This document shows positions 56,710-64,000 of a DNA stretch of 64,000 nt, piece after piece (within the stretch, counting starts at the first letter, position 1; every line of letters begins with the position of its first letter). Location of the stretch: positions 1 to 64,000 of the forward strand of contig JBDHLD010000009.1 of assembly GCA_039586035.1 (NCBI GenBank), in the 5' to 3' direction. Below the pieces are notes generated by a model that was not told the origin of the DNA, ran no database searches, and was given only the letters and a program-made list of their open reading frames with translations. This stretch comes from JBDHHQ01 sp039586035 (GTDB lineage: Bacteria; Gemmatimonadota; Gemmatimonadetes; Longimicrobiales; Gaopeijiaceae). Made by a program: the position numbers and the translations under genes.

Positions 56710-58055
56710 GGTTTCGCGCCCGACGTGTCGCTTGGCATCTCATGTCCCTCGTGACCGCCGGGTCCGGCGGTATCGACGCCCATGTCATGCCCCTCGTGGC
56801 CGCCTGCGGCGGGCGCCGCCCCGCGACTCTCTTCCTCGGGCTCGATCACGGATCCATGACCTGCATGCTGCATTCCCGGCATGCTGCCACCGGTCGCGCC
56901 CAGCCTCGACTCGGCGTCGACCAGGAAGTTGGCCGACTGGACGATGGTCTCGCCCGGCTCGAGCCCCCCGAGGATCTGGACGTACTCGGCCGCCTGGGCG
57001 CCCAGCGCCACCTCCCTGGGCTGCAGCAGGCCCTGATCGTCGCGGACGAACACCAGGTTCCGCTCCCCGGTCACGACCACGGCCTCCAGGGGCACGGCAA
57101 CGACGCCCTCGCCGATCCGGGTGTCGACGAAGATGGTGGCGAACATCCCGGGCTTGAGAGCCAGATCGCGGTTGGACAGGGTCACTCTCACCCGGTTGGT
57201 GCGCGTGCCCACGTCCACCGTCGGGTAGATGAAGCTGACCTGGCCCATGCGATGCTCGCCTGGGTAGGCAGAGACTTCGATGTGAGCCTGGGAGCCCTGC
57301 TCGATGAGCTGGAGGTCCCGCTCGAAGACGTCGCCCTCCACCCAGACTTCGGACAGGTCGGCCACGCGGTACAGGAGCTGGCCCGGGTTCACCCGCTGCC
57401 CCTGGTTGACCTCCTTCTCCAGGACGATGCCGCTCACGGGAGACACCAGGGTCAGCGTCCGGGTGACCTGACCCGACTCCTTCAAGCGGTCCACCTGCTC
57501 TTTCGTGATGTCCCAGAAGCTGAGGCGGCGTTCCGCCGCTCCGAGCATCGCCCGCGCAGACTCGTACGCCTCGGTTGCAGAGGGATCCACTCGCTCCGCG
57601 AGACGCATCGCGGTGAGAAGCTCCTCCTGGGCCGCGACGAGGTCGGGGCTGTAGAGCGTGAGAAGAGGTGACCCGGCACGGACGGCTTCGCCGGTGGTGG
57701 CGACGATGAGATCCTCCACGAAGCCGGCCACCTTGGGGGTGACGTCGACGATGCGGTCCTCGCTCGCCTCGATCCGGCCCACCGTGCGGATCGTCCGCTC
57801 CAGGTCCATCGTCCCGACGGTGGCGTAGGTTACGCCCAGCGCCCTCTCCTGCTCGGCGGTGAGGAAGACGGCCTGACGGGTCGTCGGCCCTCCCATACCG
57901 TGCATGCTGTGATCCTCGGTGACCACGGCATCCTGCGCGGCCGTCTCGGTGTCGACGTCCTCACCGCCTGGCGCGCATGCGCTCATGGTCAGAACGAGCA
58001 CGGCTCCGGTCAGCGCCAGGGCGGCGGGCACCCGGTGGTTCATCCCTGCCATCAT
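56706..58055 (-). CDS. cusB: periplasmic adaptor CusB
   Basis: Membrane-fusion protein of 449 residues. Signal peptide ends MSACAPG (possible lipobox LTMSAC). A Met/His segment (VTEDHSMHGMGGP) lies before the adaptor, typical of copper-binding CusB. Barrel-sandwich hybrid halves (VDVTPKVAGFVEDL, TLVSPVSGIVLEKEV), an alpha hairpin (about 130-190) and beta-barrel domains follow. The C-terminal tail is His/Gly/Glu-rich (GGHEGHDMGVDTAG, GGHEGHEMPS), probably another metal-binding part. Links the CusA pump to the outer-membrane channel and may hand over copper. Confidence 0.93.
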   Translation of the reverse strand: MMAGMNHRVPAALALTGAVLVLTMSACAPGGEDVDTETAAQDAVVTEDHSMHGMGGPTTRQAVFLTAEQERALGVTYATVGTMDLERTIRTVGRIEASEDRIVDVTPKVAGFVEDLIVATTGEAVRAGSPLLTLYSPDLVAAQEELLTAMRLAERVDPSATEAYESARAMLGAAERRLSFWDITKEQVDRLKESGQVTRTLTLVSPVSGIVLEKEVNQGQRVNPGQLLYRVADLSEVWVEGDVFERDLQLIEQGSQAHIEVSAYPGEHRMGQVSFIYPTVDVGTRTNRVRVTLSNRDLALKPGMFATIFVDTRIGEGVVAVPLEAVVVTGERNLVFVRDDQGLLQPREVALGAQAAEYVQILGGLEPGETIVQSANFLVDAESRLGATGGSMPGMQHAGHGSVIEPEEESRGAAPAAGGHEGHDMGVDTAGPGGHEGHEMPSDTSGAKP

Positions 58056-59329
58056 GGTATTCCAATCCCGTTCGAGCCGGTGAGTGACGCGATCGCCGCA
58101 GCGGCTTCGTGGTATTCGGCGGCCAGGCGCACGCGCTCGACCTCGAATTGGTTCACGGTCATCTGGTTGGTGAGGAGCGTCATGTAATCGACGTTGCCCA
58201 CCTGGTACGCCGAGAGGGCAGCCTCGACCCCGGCTCGGGCCTGGGGCAGAATCGAGGTTCTGTAGAGGTCGGACAGGCTCCTCGCCCGCTCGGCCTGTGC
58301 CCGGAGCTCCGCCAGCCGGGCGTAGGTCTCGTTGTGCAGGTCGAGCTCCCGGGCGACCTCCATGGACTGGACGGCCCGCCGCTCTTCCTTCACGCGGCTC
58401 TGCTTGGAGCCACCGAAGACGGGAAGGCTCACGCCCACCATCAGGGTGGCCAGATCCACGAACTCGGGACGCTGGCCGTACCCGAGGGAAAGCGTGAAGT
58501 CAGGGTAGGCGTCCCGCTCGGCCTGCCGGTACGCGGCTCCAGCGGCCAGCGCCCTTTGCCTCGCCGCTGCGAACGCCGGCCGCTGTAGCGCCGCTTCCTC
58601 CATGAGCTGGTCCACGCCCGGGAGCTCACCGCCGGGCGTTGGGAGCTCCAGCGCGGGCACGTCCAGCGTGGCCGGACGCCCCATGAGCCCGTTGAGGCGA
58701 GCCGCCGCGGCCAGACGGTCCTGGGCCGCCACGGTGATGTCGGCCGTCATCCGAGCCACTGACACCTGGGCCTGGAGGATGTCCTGCTGGATTCCTTCGC
58801 CGACGGCGTAGCGCGCCTCGCTGACCTGCCTGAAGTCCCGGAGCAGGTCCCGGGTGGTCTCCATGATCTCGATGGCGCGGTCGAGGGAGGCCAACCGTAC
58901 GTAGACGGCGGTGACCCGGGACACGAGCGCCGCCTCGAGCTCCTCGGTGTCGAGGGAGTCGGCGGTGGCGAGGTGGGCGAGTCGCTCCTCGTCGTAGCCC
59001 AGCGAGCCGGGCCAGGGCAGCGTCTGCGTGAGCTGAATGACGTTCATGGTCATCTGGACGTCGGTGCGTCCCAGGTCGTCGACCGGCCGGTTCATCAGGC
59101 CGAGACTGAGCACGGGATCGGGAAGTGTGCCCGCGGGACGCACCCGTTCCTGGGCCGCATCCGTTCGGTAGCGTGCGGCCTGGAGCGTGGGGTTCGTCGA
59201 TCGCACCGCCGCGATGACGTCGGTCAGCCGAAGCGTGTCCGCGTCCTGGGCCGAGACGCTGGTCGTGGACAGGGCCAGTCCGGCCAGGACGACGAGTGCG
59301 ATGGCGACGGCACCTTTCGTGGGTGCCAC
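58052..59329 (-). CDS. TolC-family outer-membrane channel of the Cus system
   Basis: Outer-membrane efflux protein of 425 residues; GTG start at 59327-59329 with GGAGG four bases upstream. Signal peptide about residues 1-27. Two OEP repeats with long alpha-helical hairpins (for example LASLDRAIEIMETTRDLLRD, VARMTADITVAAQDRLAAAARL in parts) and short barrel strands (VLSLGLMNRP, FTLSLGYGQRP). It overlaps cusB by ATGA, and the order channel-adaptor-pump supports a CusCBA-type trimer. The sequence is nearer the CzcC/CusC group than TolC. Confidence 0.92.
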   Translation of the reverse strand: MAPTKGAVAIALVVLAGLALSTTSVSAQDADTLRLTDVIAAVRSTNPTLQAARYRTDAAQERVRPAGTLPDPVLSLGLMNRPVDDLGRTDVQMTMNVIQLTQTLPWPGSLGYDEERLAHLATADSLDTEELEAALVSRVTAVYVRLASLDRAIEIMETTRDLLRDFRQVSEARYAVGEGIQQDILQAQVSVARMTADITVAAQDRLAAAARLNGLMGRPATLDVPALELPTPGGELPGVDQLMEEAALQRPAFAAARQRALAAGAAYRQAERDAYPDFTLSLGYGQRPEFVDLATLMVGVSLPVFGGSKQSRVKEERRAVQSMEVARELDLHNETYARLAELRAQAERARSLSDLYRTSILPQARAGVEAALSAYQVGNVDYMTLLTNQMTVNQFEVERVRLAAEYHEAAAAIASLTGSNGIGIP

Positions 59330-59437
59330 GATTGATTCCTCCGATGTTGAGCTCTGATCCTCGGACCCGTTGTCGGGCCTTGCGACGGCCTTCCGATCGA
59401 GGTCGAAGGGCGCACGACTCCCGTGACGGGAAAGGGC

Positions 59438-59878
59438 TCAGGCTCTCGGAGGCGGGGTGAGGTTCTGGAGGACGGCTGGATGAACGCGCCACGCGGGCCG
59501 GGTGGCGAGCGGGGCGCTGACTGCGGCGCTCCACTGAGCGGCGGGCGCTCCAATCGCCGGTAGCGTGGCGGCACAGTGGCCCATCATGGCGCAGGGTGCT
59601 GGATCGGCGTGGCCGCCGCCCCGGGGGCCGAAGCGGTCGGTGACGGCCTGTAGACCGTGCGGCTCGGATGGCGCGTGCTGGGACGCCGGCCCCACGGATC
59701 CGTGTGGCGCGTGGGTCACTTGCCCTGCCGGCGCATGCACCTGGTGGGACGTGTCGGTGTTGTCGTGTTCTTCCATGCTCGGACACGAGCCCATCGGCAG
59801 AGCCACCGACTGCAGCAGCAGCGCCAACATGGGTGCGGCGACTGCGCGTCGGACCGGACGGCTGGGCAACACGGACAC
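59438..59878 (-). CDS. small His-rich secreted protein
   Basis: Protein of 146 residues. GTG at 59876-59878, eight bases after the csoR stop, is taken as start because the long Arg/Pro stretch upstream overlaps csoR. N-terminal basic/hydrophobic signal (RRAVAAPMLALLLQSVALPMGSC), then a His-rich chain (EEHDNTDTSHQVHAPAG, HAPHGSVG, SEPHGLQ) and CAMMGHC, a Cys/Met/His cluster that could bind Cu(I). No family is recognised with confidence. Position between csoR and the cus genes suggests a periplasmic copper carrier or scavenger. Confidence 0.6.
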   Translation of the reverse strand: MSVLPSRPVRRAVAAPMLALLLQSVALPMGSCPSMEEHDNTDTSHQVHAPAGQVTHAPHGSVGPASQHAPSEPHGLQAVTDRFGPRGGGHADPAPCAMMGHCAATLPAIGAPAAQWSAAVSAPLATRPAWRVHPAVLQNLTPPPRA

Positions 59879-59886
59879 GATCGGCC

Positions 59887-60192
59887 TCAGCGCATGTACC
59901 GGTAGAACAGGTCGAGGAGCTCCTGCCGGACTTCGCGGGCGGCGTCGCCACCCTGCGCCAGACCGTGCGTCGCGCACCCTTCGAGGTGATTCGCGAAGAG
60001 CTCCTTTTCGGCCGAGGCGAGGCCCGCCCGGACAGCAGCGAACTGCTGGAGGATCTCGGGGCAGTACCGTTCGTCCTCCACCATGCGCCGGATGCCGTCT
60101 ACCTGGCCACGGATCCGGGCCAGCCGCTTGAGGAGGTCGGCCTTGGTGGGCTCGGCGATCCCCATGGCGTGGTCGTGCGCGGTGGTGCTCAT
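59887..60192 (-). CDS. csoR: copper-sensing repressor CsoR
   Basis: Cytoplasmic all-helical repressor of 101 residues. The copper site C44-H69-C73 (RYCPEIL and NHLEGC) is the CsoR fingerprint; FrmR- and RcnR-type proteins differ at these positions. The helix LLKRLARIRGQVDGIRRMVE is the DNA-contacting family signature. Apo-CsoR should repress, and Cu(I) release it. It is autoregulated if the operator at 60229-60245 is real. The downstream His-rich gene begins eight bases later; the cus genes start after a further gap of about 108 bases. Confidence 0.95.
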   Translation of the reverse strand: MSTTAHDHAMGIAEPTKADLLKRLARIRGQVDGIRRMVEDERYCPEILQQFAAVRAGLASAEKELFANHLEGCATHGLAQGGDAAREVRQELLDLFYRYMR

Positions 60193-60228
60193 CGGTATCT
60201 GCAGCTGAGGTCTGGAAAAATCGGTACT

Positions 60229-60245
60229 ATACCCCCGTAGGGTAT
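60229..60245. promoter_or_regulatory. CsoR operator
   Basis: ATACCC-CCGTA-GGGTAT, a perfect 6-bp inverted repeat of the form known for CsoR-family sites with G/C tracts (TACCC...GGGTA). It lies 37-53 bases upstream of csoR, on the -10 region of the TTGACA promoter, so binding would block transcription. It also faces the divergent cupredoxin gene at 60402. Confidence 0.75.
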
Positions 60246-60268
60246 CGGCACGTCGGGATCGTTGTCAA
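60240..60268 (-). promoter_or_regulatory. housekeeping promoter of csoR (TTGACA, 17 bp, ATACCC)
   Basis: On the minus strand TTGACA (plus 60263-60268) is followed after 17 bases by ATACCC, a poor -10 that is one arm of the operator. Overlap of operator and -10 is the usual repressor arrangement. Confidence 0.5.
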
Positions 60269-60329
60269 CCGCGAGAGCCGCGGCCACCATTCTCCTGACG
60301 CCTCCCACTGGAGGGGAAGACGGACGCGG

Positions 60330-60346
60330 TACGAGTCTCGTATAGT
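60330..60346 (+). promoter_or_regulatory. palindrome and -10-like site before cupredoxin lipoprotein
   Basis: TACGAGTCTCGTA is a perfect palindrome overlapping TATAGT, a good -10 match, about 55 bases before the ATG at 60402. No clear -35 is seen, so an activator or other sigma factor may be needed. Confidence 0.35.
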
Positions 60347-60401
60347 AGGCCTGGCTAGCGATACCACCGACGTGAGAGCGCTCGGACCACGGGGGAGACA
60401 G

Positions 60402-61064
60402 ATGTGCAGAACAGCCGTCCAGGGGAGCCCGCCGAATCCGTGGGCCCGGCGCTTTCGCTCGACAGGTGTCTGGTCGGTGTTGGCGCTCGGCCTGACCGCG
60501 TGCGGCTCTGGGAACGGCCAAGACGGACGCGAGGGGGGAGCGTCCGTGGTAGTCGGCACCGCACCCCCTGCGACGGGCGGAATCCGTTCGGTGGTCACGC
60601 TGTCGCCGAACCCGCCGGGCCCCAGCCCGATCCCCACCGAGCCGGCGATCATGGACCAGTACGCCATCGCGTTCATCCCCCGGCTCCTCGTGGCCCGTCA
60701 GGGCCAGCCCGTGGAGTTCAGGAACAGCGAAGAGGTGTCCCACAACGTCCGGGTGGTCGAGGTGGCGACGGACTCACTGATCTTCAGCAGAAACCCGGTC
60801 ATGGGCGAACCCTACGTGCACACCTTCGACCGACCCGGCGCCTACGCAGTGGTCTGCGACATCCACCCGGGCATGACGGGGAATCTGGTCGTGGTCGCGG
60901 AGCCCTACGCGGAAGTGGCCTCCGAAGATGGTGCCTTCTCGTTCGAGGAGGTGCCCCCCGGCCGCTACCGTGCCAGAGTCTGGAGCATCGATGTGGCGCT
61001 CCAGTCGGAGCGGCTCGTCGAGATCGCGGGGGACACGACCCGGCTGCAGCTAGGGGCACGGTAG
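60402..61064 (+). CDS. cupredoxin lipoprotein with regulatory-like beta domain
   Basis: Lipoprotein of 220 residues; ATG 60402 with GGGAG upstream (GTG 60372 is an alternative). Signal ends LALGLTAC. The cupredoxin domain has H in VSHNVRV and C-x2-H-x2-M in VVCDIHPGM, the type I copper set. A carboxypeptidase-regulatory-like beta module follows (DGAFSFEEVPPGRYRARVW). Same two-domain plan as the protein at 30936-31619, so these are paralogues. It faces csoR across the operator, suggesting copper control. Copper carrying in the periplasm or electron transfer is inferred. Confidence 0.85.
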   Translation: MCRTAVQGSPPNPWARRFRSTGVWSVLALGLTACGSGNGQDGREGGASVVVGTAPPATGGIRSVVTLSPNPPGPSPIPTEPAIMDQYAIAFIPRLLVARQGQPVEFRNSEEVSHNVRVVEVATDSLIFSRNPVMGEPYVHTFDRPGAYAVVCDIHPGMTGNLVVVAEPYAEVASEDGAFSFEEVPPGRYRARVWSIDVALQSERLVEIAGDTTRLQLGAR

Positions 61065-61077
61065 CTGAAGGCGGCCC

Positions 61078-61121
61078 GTGCGGCTGCGGGAGGGCCGTGT
61101 GAGCTGTGCCGCTGCGGGAGG
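61078..61121. repeat. two 16-bp direct repeats between convergent genes
   Basis: GTGCGGCTGCGGGAGG at 61078 and GTGCCGCTGCGGGAGG at 61106 differ at one base and are 28 bp apart, just after the cupredoxin stop. No function is apparent. Confidence 0.5.
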
Positions 61122-61244
61122 CTTCTGCCCCGGTCGCCTTCGTCCGACCCATACGCCCTCTCCCCCCTTGTCCGGCCCGGTCGGATCACGATTCGACGAC
61201 CGCCGTCAGTGGGGGCGCTCGTCGGCCCCCACGGCTCGCACGGT

Positions 61245-64000
61245 CTATGGCCAGCGCGGCAGCCTGCCTACCGGCGTCCAGGGCGCTCCGGCGGCTTCGA
61301 GGTCCGCCTCCAGCGCCGGTAGGTCCGTCTCCATCAGCGGGCGCAGCTCGGCCAACACCTCGGTGAGGGCCCTGGACGCCACCTCGAAGCCGTCTCGATG
61401 GGTCCCGGTCGGATCGGACGTGGAGCTCCACTGACCGCGGACGATGCGGTTCACCCGCTGCATGATGGTGGGCGGCGTGAAGTCCGCCCGGTCCAGCATG
61501 GTGGGCTCTCGGACGAGCCGCCGCTGGACGTCGGCGAAGCGGCCCTCCAGCTCACGGATGCGCGGCTCCAGAGGGGCCACGTCCCCGGTGGCGGCGCGGG
61601 CGGCCCGGCGCATCTGGCCCAGGCGCTCGATGGCTTCGCGGCTGACTCGGCCGGCTTCCATCACGACGTGCTGCAGGCGGGCGACGTCGCGCCGGAAGGC
61701 CACCAGGGCCTCCATGTCCTCCGCCGGCAGCGTGGTCGTGCCCAACGGAACCGCCTCGAAGGTCCGGGCGTCGGTGAGCCTGGTCTCCGTTCCGTCATCG
61801 CTCACCGCCACCAAACGGGCGGAGTATGCGCCGGGCATGGCCAACGGACCCGACGACCCGTCGTCCTCGGACGGGTCCAGCGAAGCGTAGCGCAGGTCCC
61901 AGCTCACGCGGTGGACGCCCCGGCTCGACGGCCCCGGCACGCGACGCACGACTCGACCCGCCTCGTCCTCTACCACCACCAGGACTTCGGGGGCTCTTTC
62001 ACGGGCCTCGGCCTGTAGGGCCTCCGGCTCCGGATAGGGATCGTCCCGGCCTTCCGCGCGAGCCGCGGCCTGCGCAGCGAGCCGAACACTCCGTCGGGTC
62101 TCCTGCGAGCTGCCCAGGAAGTAGGTGAACACCGCTCCGAAAGGAGGATTCGGCGCGGTGAAGAAGGCGTCGCCCTGGACGCCCTTTTCCTGCCCGCCCA
62201 TGGGCTCGTCCTGGATGAACATCCACGCGTCATTCACGTCGAACAGGGCAGCTTCGCTCGCGAGCGTGGCGTCGTCCAAAGCCCGTAGAGGCGAGTAGTC
62301 GTCCAGGATGTAGAAGCCCCGTCCGAAGGTGGCCGCTACCAGGTCGTCCTCGCGGCGCTGGATCTCCAGGTCCCGGACCGGGACCACTGGAAGGCCGCCC
62401 TGGAGCTGGACCCAGCCCGCACCGCCGTCGTTGGTGAAGAACAGCCCGAACTCGGTCCCAACGAAGAGGAGGTCACGGTCGACGTGGTCTTCGACCAGCG
62501 TCCACGTGGAGTGGGGGACCGGCAGGTCTGCCGTGATGTTCGTCCACGTCCGGCCCCGGTCGGTCGACCGGGCTACATAAGGCGCGAAGTCCCCCGTCTT
62601 GTGGTTGTTGAAGACGGCGTAGACGGTGCCATCGTCGTGACGCGAGGCCGCCACGTCGGCCACGTACGCCACGGCCGGCACGCCCGGGAAGCTCTCCTCG
62701 ACCCGCCACGACGACCCGCCGTCCTCGGACACCTGGATCAGACCGTCGTCCGTACCCACGTACAGCAGCCCCTCCACCAGCGGCGATTCGTCCAGCGAGA
62801 CGATGGTCCCCAAGGGAGACGTGAACACGTTCTTCCACACGGCGTCGGGTCCCCAGACGCGCCCCATGACGGGGATCTGATTCCGGTCCAGCCCCCGGCT
62901 CAGGTCCGGGCTGACGGCGGTCCAGGAGTTGGCCCGGTCGTCGCTTCGGAAGAGCTTCTGGGCCGCGAAGTAGACCCGCGTCGGATCGTGGGGCGAGATC
63001 AGGAGCGGCGAGTCCCAGTGCCAGCGGAGCGCTGGCTCGCCCGGCTCGGGCTGGGGCTGGATGTCCACCTGCTCGCCGCTGGCCCGGTCGTAACGGACGA
63101 TCCCGGCGTACTGGGACTGGGTGTACAGGATGTTGGGGTTGCCGGGCTCGACCTGGACCTCGAAGCCGTCGCCGCCCGTGGTGATGAACCAGTCGCTGTT
63201 CACGATCCCGTGGACGTTGGTGGTCCGGGACGGCCCGCCCACCGAGCTGTTGTCCTGGGTGCCCCCATAGACGGTGTAGAACGGCTCGAGGTCGTCGATG
63301 CCGACCCGGTAGAACTGAGTCAAGGGCAGGTTGGCGACGAAGCGCCAGGAGCGACTCCCGTCGAACGACTCGTAGAGGCCGCCGTCCGTCCCCACCATCA
63401 GGTAGTCGGGGTCGTCCGGATCGAAGACGATCTCGTGGTTGTCCACGTGCTTGAAGCGGGAGTTGACCCGGCTCCAGGTGTGGCCATCGTCGTCGGTCAC
63501 GTGGATCCACACGTCGACGGCGTAGATGCGACCCGGCCGGTGGGGGTCGGGGTAGATCTCGCCGTAGTACTGAGGATCCACCACGATGTAGTCCGACCGT
63601 TTGGTCCAGCTCTCGCCCCGGTCCGTCGAAACGAAGAAGCCCGACTCCTCGCCCGCGGCGGCGATCAGCGCATAGACCACGTCGGTGTCATGGGGGCTCA
63701 CCGCCAGGGCGATCCGCCCCATGTCCACCGTGGGCAGTCCCGCCTCGAGGCGCCGCCAGGAATCGCCTCCGTCGGTGGACTTCCAGAGCGCCGACTCGGG
63801 TCCACCCGCCACCAGGATCCCCACGTGGCGGCGCCTCTGGTACGAGACGGCGTATAGCACATCCGGGTTCCGGGGGTCCATTGCCACGTCCGCCACGCCG
63901 GTGTTCTCGCTGATCTCCAGCACCCGGGTCCAGGTCGCTCCTCCGTCCGTCGTCTTGTATAAGCCCCGCTCGCCACCGGGGGCCCACAACCCGCCCATGG
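61245..64000 (-). CDS. sortilin-like BNR-repeat beta-propeller protein, 5' end outside window
   Basis: At least 917 residues; the first part lies beyond the right edge. Many Asp-box/BNR repeats of form S/T-x-D-x-G-x-(S/T)-W recur (KTTDGGATWTRV, KSTDGGDSWRRL, VSTDRGESWTKR, VTDDDGHTWSRV, SEDGGSSWRVEE, RSTDRGRTWTNI). This makes a ten-bladed VPS10/sortilin-type propeller, often annotated as a glycosyl hydrolase family protein. After about residue 590 comes a beta-sandwich (APEVLVVVEDEAGRVVRR, HRVSWDLRYASL) and a helical C-terminus. Catalytic residues cannot be assigned. Such proteins are very common in Gemmatimonadota and likely act outside the cell or in the periplasm. It is not linked to the copper genes. 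Confidence 0.9.
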   Translation of the reverse strand, partial: MGGLWAPGGERGLYKTTDGGATWTRVLEISENTGVADVAMDPRNPDVLYAVSYQRRRHVGILVAGGPESALWKSTDGGDSWRRLEAGLPTVDMGRIALAVSPHDTDVVYALIAAAGEESGFFVSTDRGESWTKRSDYIVVDPQYYGEIYPDPHRPGRIYAVDVWIHVTDDDGHTWSRVNSRFKHVDNHEIVFDPDDPDYLMVGTDGGLYESFDGSRSWRFVANLPLTQFYRVGIDDLEPFYTVYGGTQDNSSVGGPSRTTNVHGIVNSDWFITTGGDGFEVQVEPGNPNILYTQSQYAGIVRYDRASGEQVDIQPQPEPGEPALRWHWDSPLLISPHDPTRVYFAAQKLFRSDDRANSWTAVSPDLSRGLDRNQIPVMGRVWGPDAVWKNVFTSPLGTIVSLDESPLVEGLLYVGTDDGLIQVSEDGGSSWRVEESFPGVPAVAYVADVAASRHDDGTVYAVFNNHKTGDFAPYVARSTDRGRTWTNITADLPVPHSTWTLVEDHVDRDLLFVGTEFGLFFTNDGGAGWVQLQGGLPVVPVRDLEIQRREDDLVAATFGRGFYILDDYSPLRALDDATLASEAALFDVNDAWMFIQDEPMGGQEKGVQGDAFFTAPNPPFGAVFTYFLGSSQETRRSVRLAAQAAARAEGRDDPYPEPEALQAEARERAPEVLVVVEDEAGRVVRRVPGPSSRGVHRVSWDLRYASLDPSEDDGSSGPLAMPGAYSARLVAVSDDGTETRLTDARTFEAVPLGTTTLPAEDMEALVAFRRDVARLQHVVMEAGRVSREAIERLGQMRRAARAATGDVAPLEPRIRELEGRFADVQRRLVREPTMLDRADFTPPTIMQRVNRIVRGQWSSTSDPTGTHRDGFEVASRALTEVLAELRPLMETDLPALEADLEAAGAPWTPVGRLPRWP

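Noticed and set aside
1..64000. tRNA, rRNA, CRISPR arrays, insertion sequences, integrases, toxin-antitoxin pairs
   Set aside because: No cloverleaf-like segments, spaced identical repeats, transposase motifs or att-like direct repeats were found by reading; absence is not proven without a dedicated search.

Overview
The window is a GC-rich (about two thirds G+C by eye), gene-dense stretch of a diderm bacterial chromosome. Lipoprotein signals, TonB receptor, RND efflux, outer-membrane barrels and a cytochrome c maturation system of the Ccm type show two membranes. A sortilin-like BNR-repeat protein, NHL-propeller lipoproteins, many small signal-peptide proteins and abundant sigma-54 control suggest Gemmatimonadota or a related phylum; that placement is inference. 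I see no tRNA, rRNA, CRISPR array, insertion sequence or prophage.

Region 1 (1-15.4 kb, all minus strand) is a redox island. Seven proteins carry 54 visible haem-attachment motifs: a tetrahaem protein resembling the OmcE type of extracellular cytochrome filament, plus di-, hexa-, nona-, deca- and dodecahaem proteins and an 11-or-more-haem protein that leaves the window and is split by a one-base frameshift. Interleaved are two outer-membrane beta-barrels, each beside multihaem cytochromes, and two NHL six-bladed propellers. The best reading is two porin-cytochrome conduits plus a secreted cytochrome, i.e. extracellular electron transfer. A sigma-54 promoter lies at the head of the run.

Region 2 (15.7-23.7 kb, minus) is a complete ccmABCDEFGH operon that would mature those cytochromes. 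It begins with an unidentified seven-helix membrane protein and ends with a sigma-54 activator-like protein that has lost the GAFTGA loop, Walker B acidic pair and receiver lysine.

Region 3 (23.8-34 kb) holds a TonB-dependent receptor, a lipoprotein, an intact histidine kinase/NtrC-type regulator pair, cupredoxins and a single polypeptide joining a monohaem cytochrome to an outer-membrane barrel (Cyc2-like layout). Tandem 19-bp palindromes spaced 21 bp apart, TGNGAC-N7-GTCNCA, lie upstream of sigma-54 promoters for the receptor and a plastocyanin-like gene. A weaker pair lies upstream of the cytochrome operon. The intact and the degenerate regulators have almost the same DNA-binding helices, so they may compete for these sites.

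Region 4 (34-43 kb) is mixed: a PAS protein, a Sel1-cytochrome c fusion, an S41 peptidase, a DUF5666 lipoprotein, a cation diffusion facilitator, an Ig-like lipoprotein and a LOG-family enzyme.

Region 5 (43.3-50.7 kb) has a second kinase/NtrC-type pair, divergent from a sigma-54-driven operon of plastocyanin, a YtkA-like lipoprotein, a porin and cytochrome c, closed by a strong terminator. A patatin-like lipase follows.

Region 6 (50.9-61 kb) is a copper/silver resistance locus: CsoR repressor with a recognisable operator, a His-rich secreted protein, CusC-B-A-type efflux, a CPH-type (CopB) P-type ATPase and an NTF2-like protein, with a divergent cupredoxin lipoprotein. A sortilin-like BNR-repeat protein runs off the right edge.

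Taken together, copper handling, haem-protein maturation, electron conduits and two sigma-54 two-component systems lie side by side. This fits a regulated respiratory module using c-type cytochromes and blue copper proteins.
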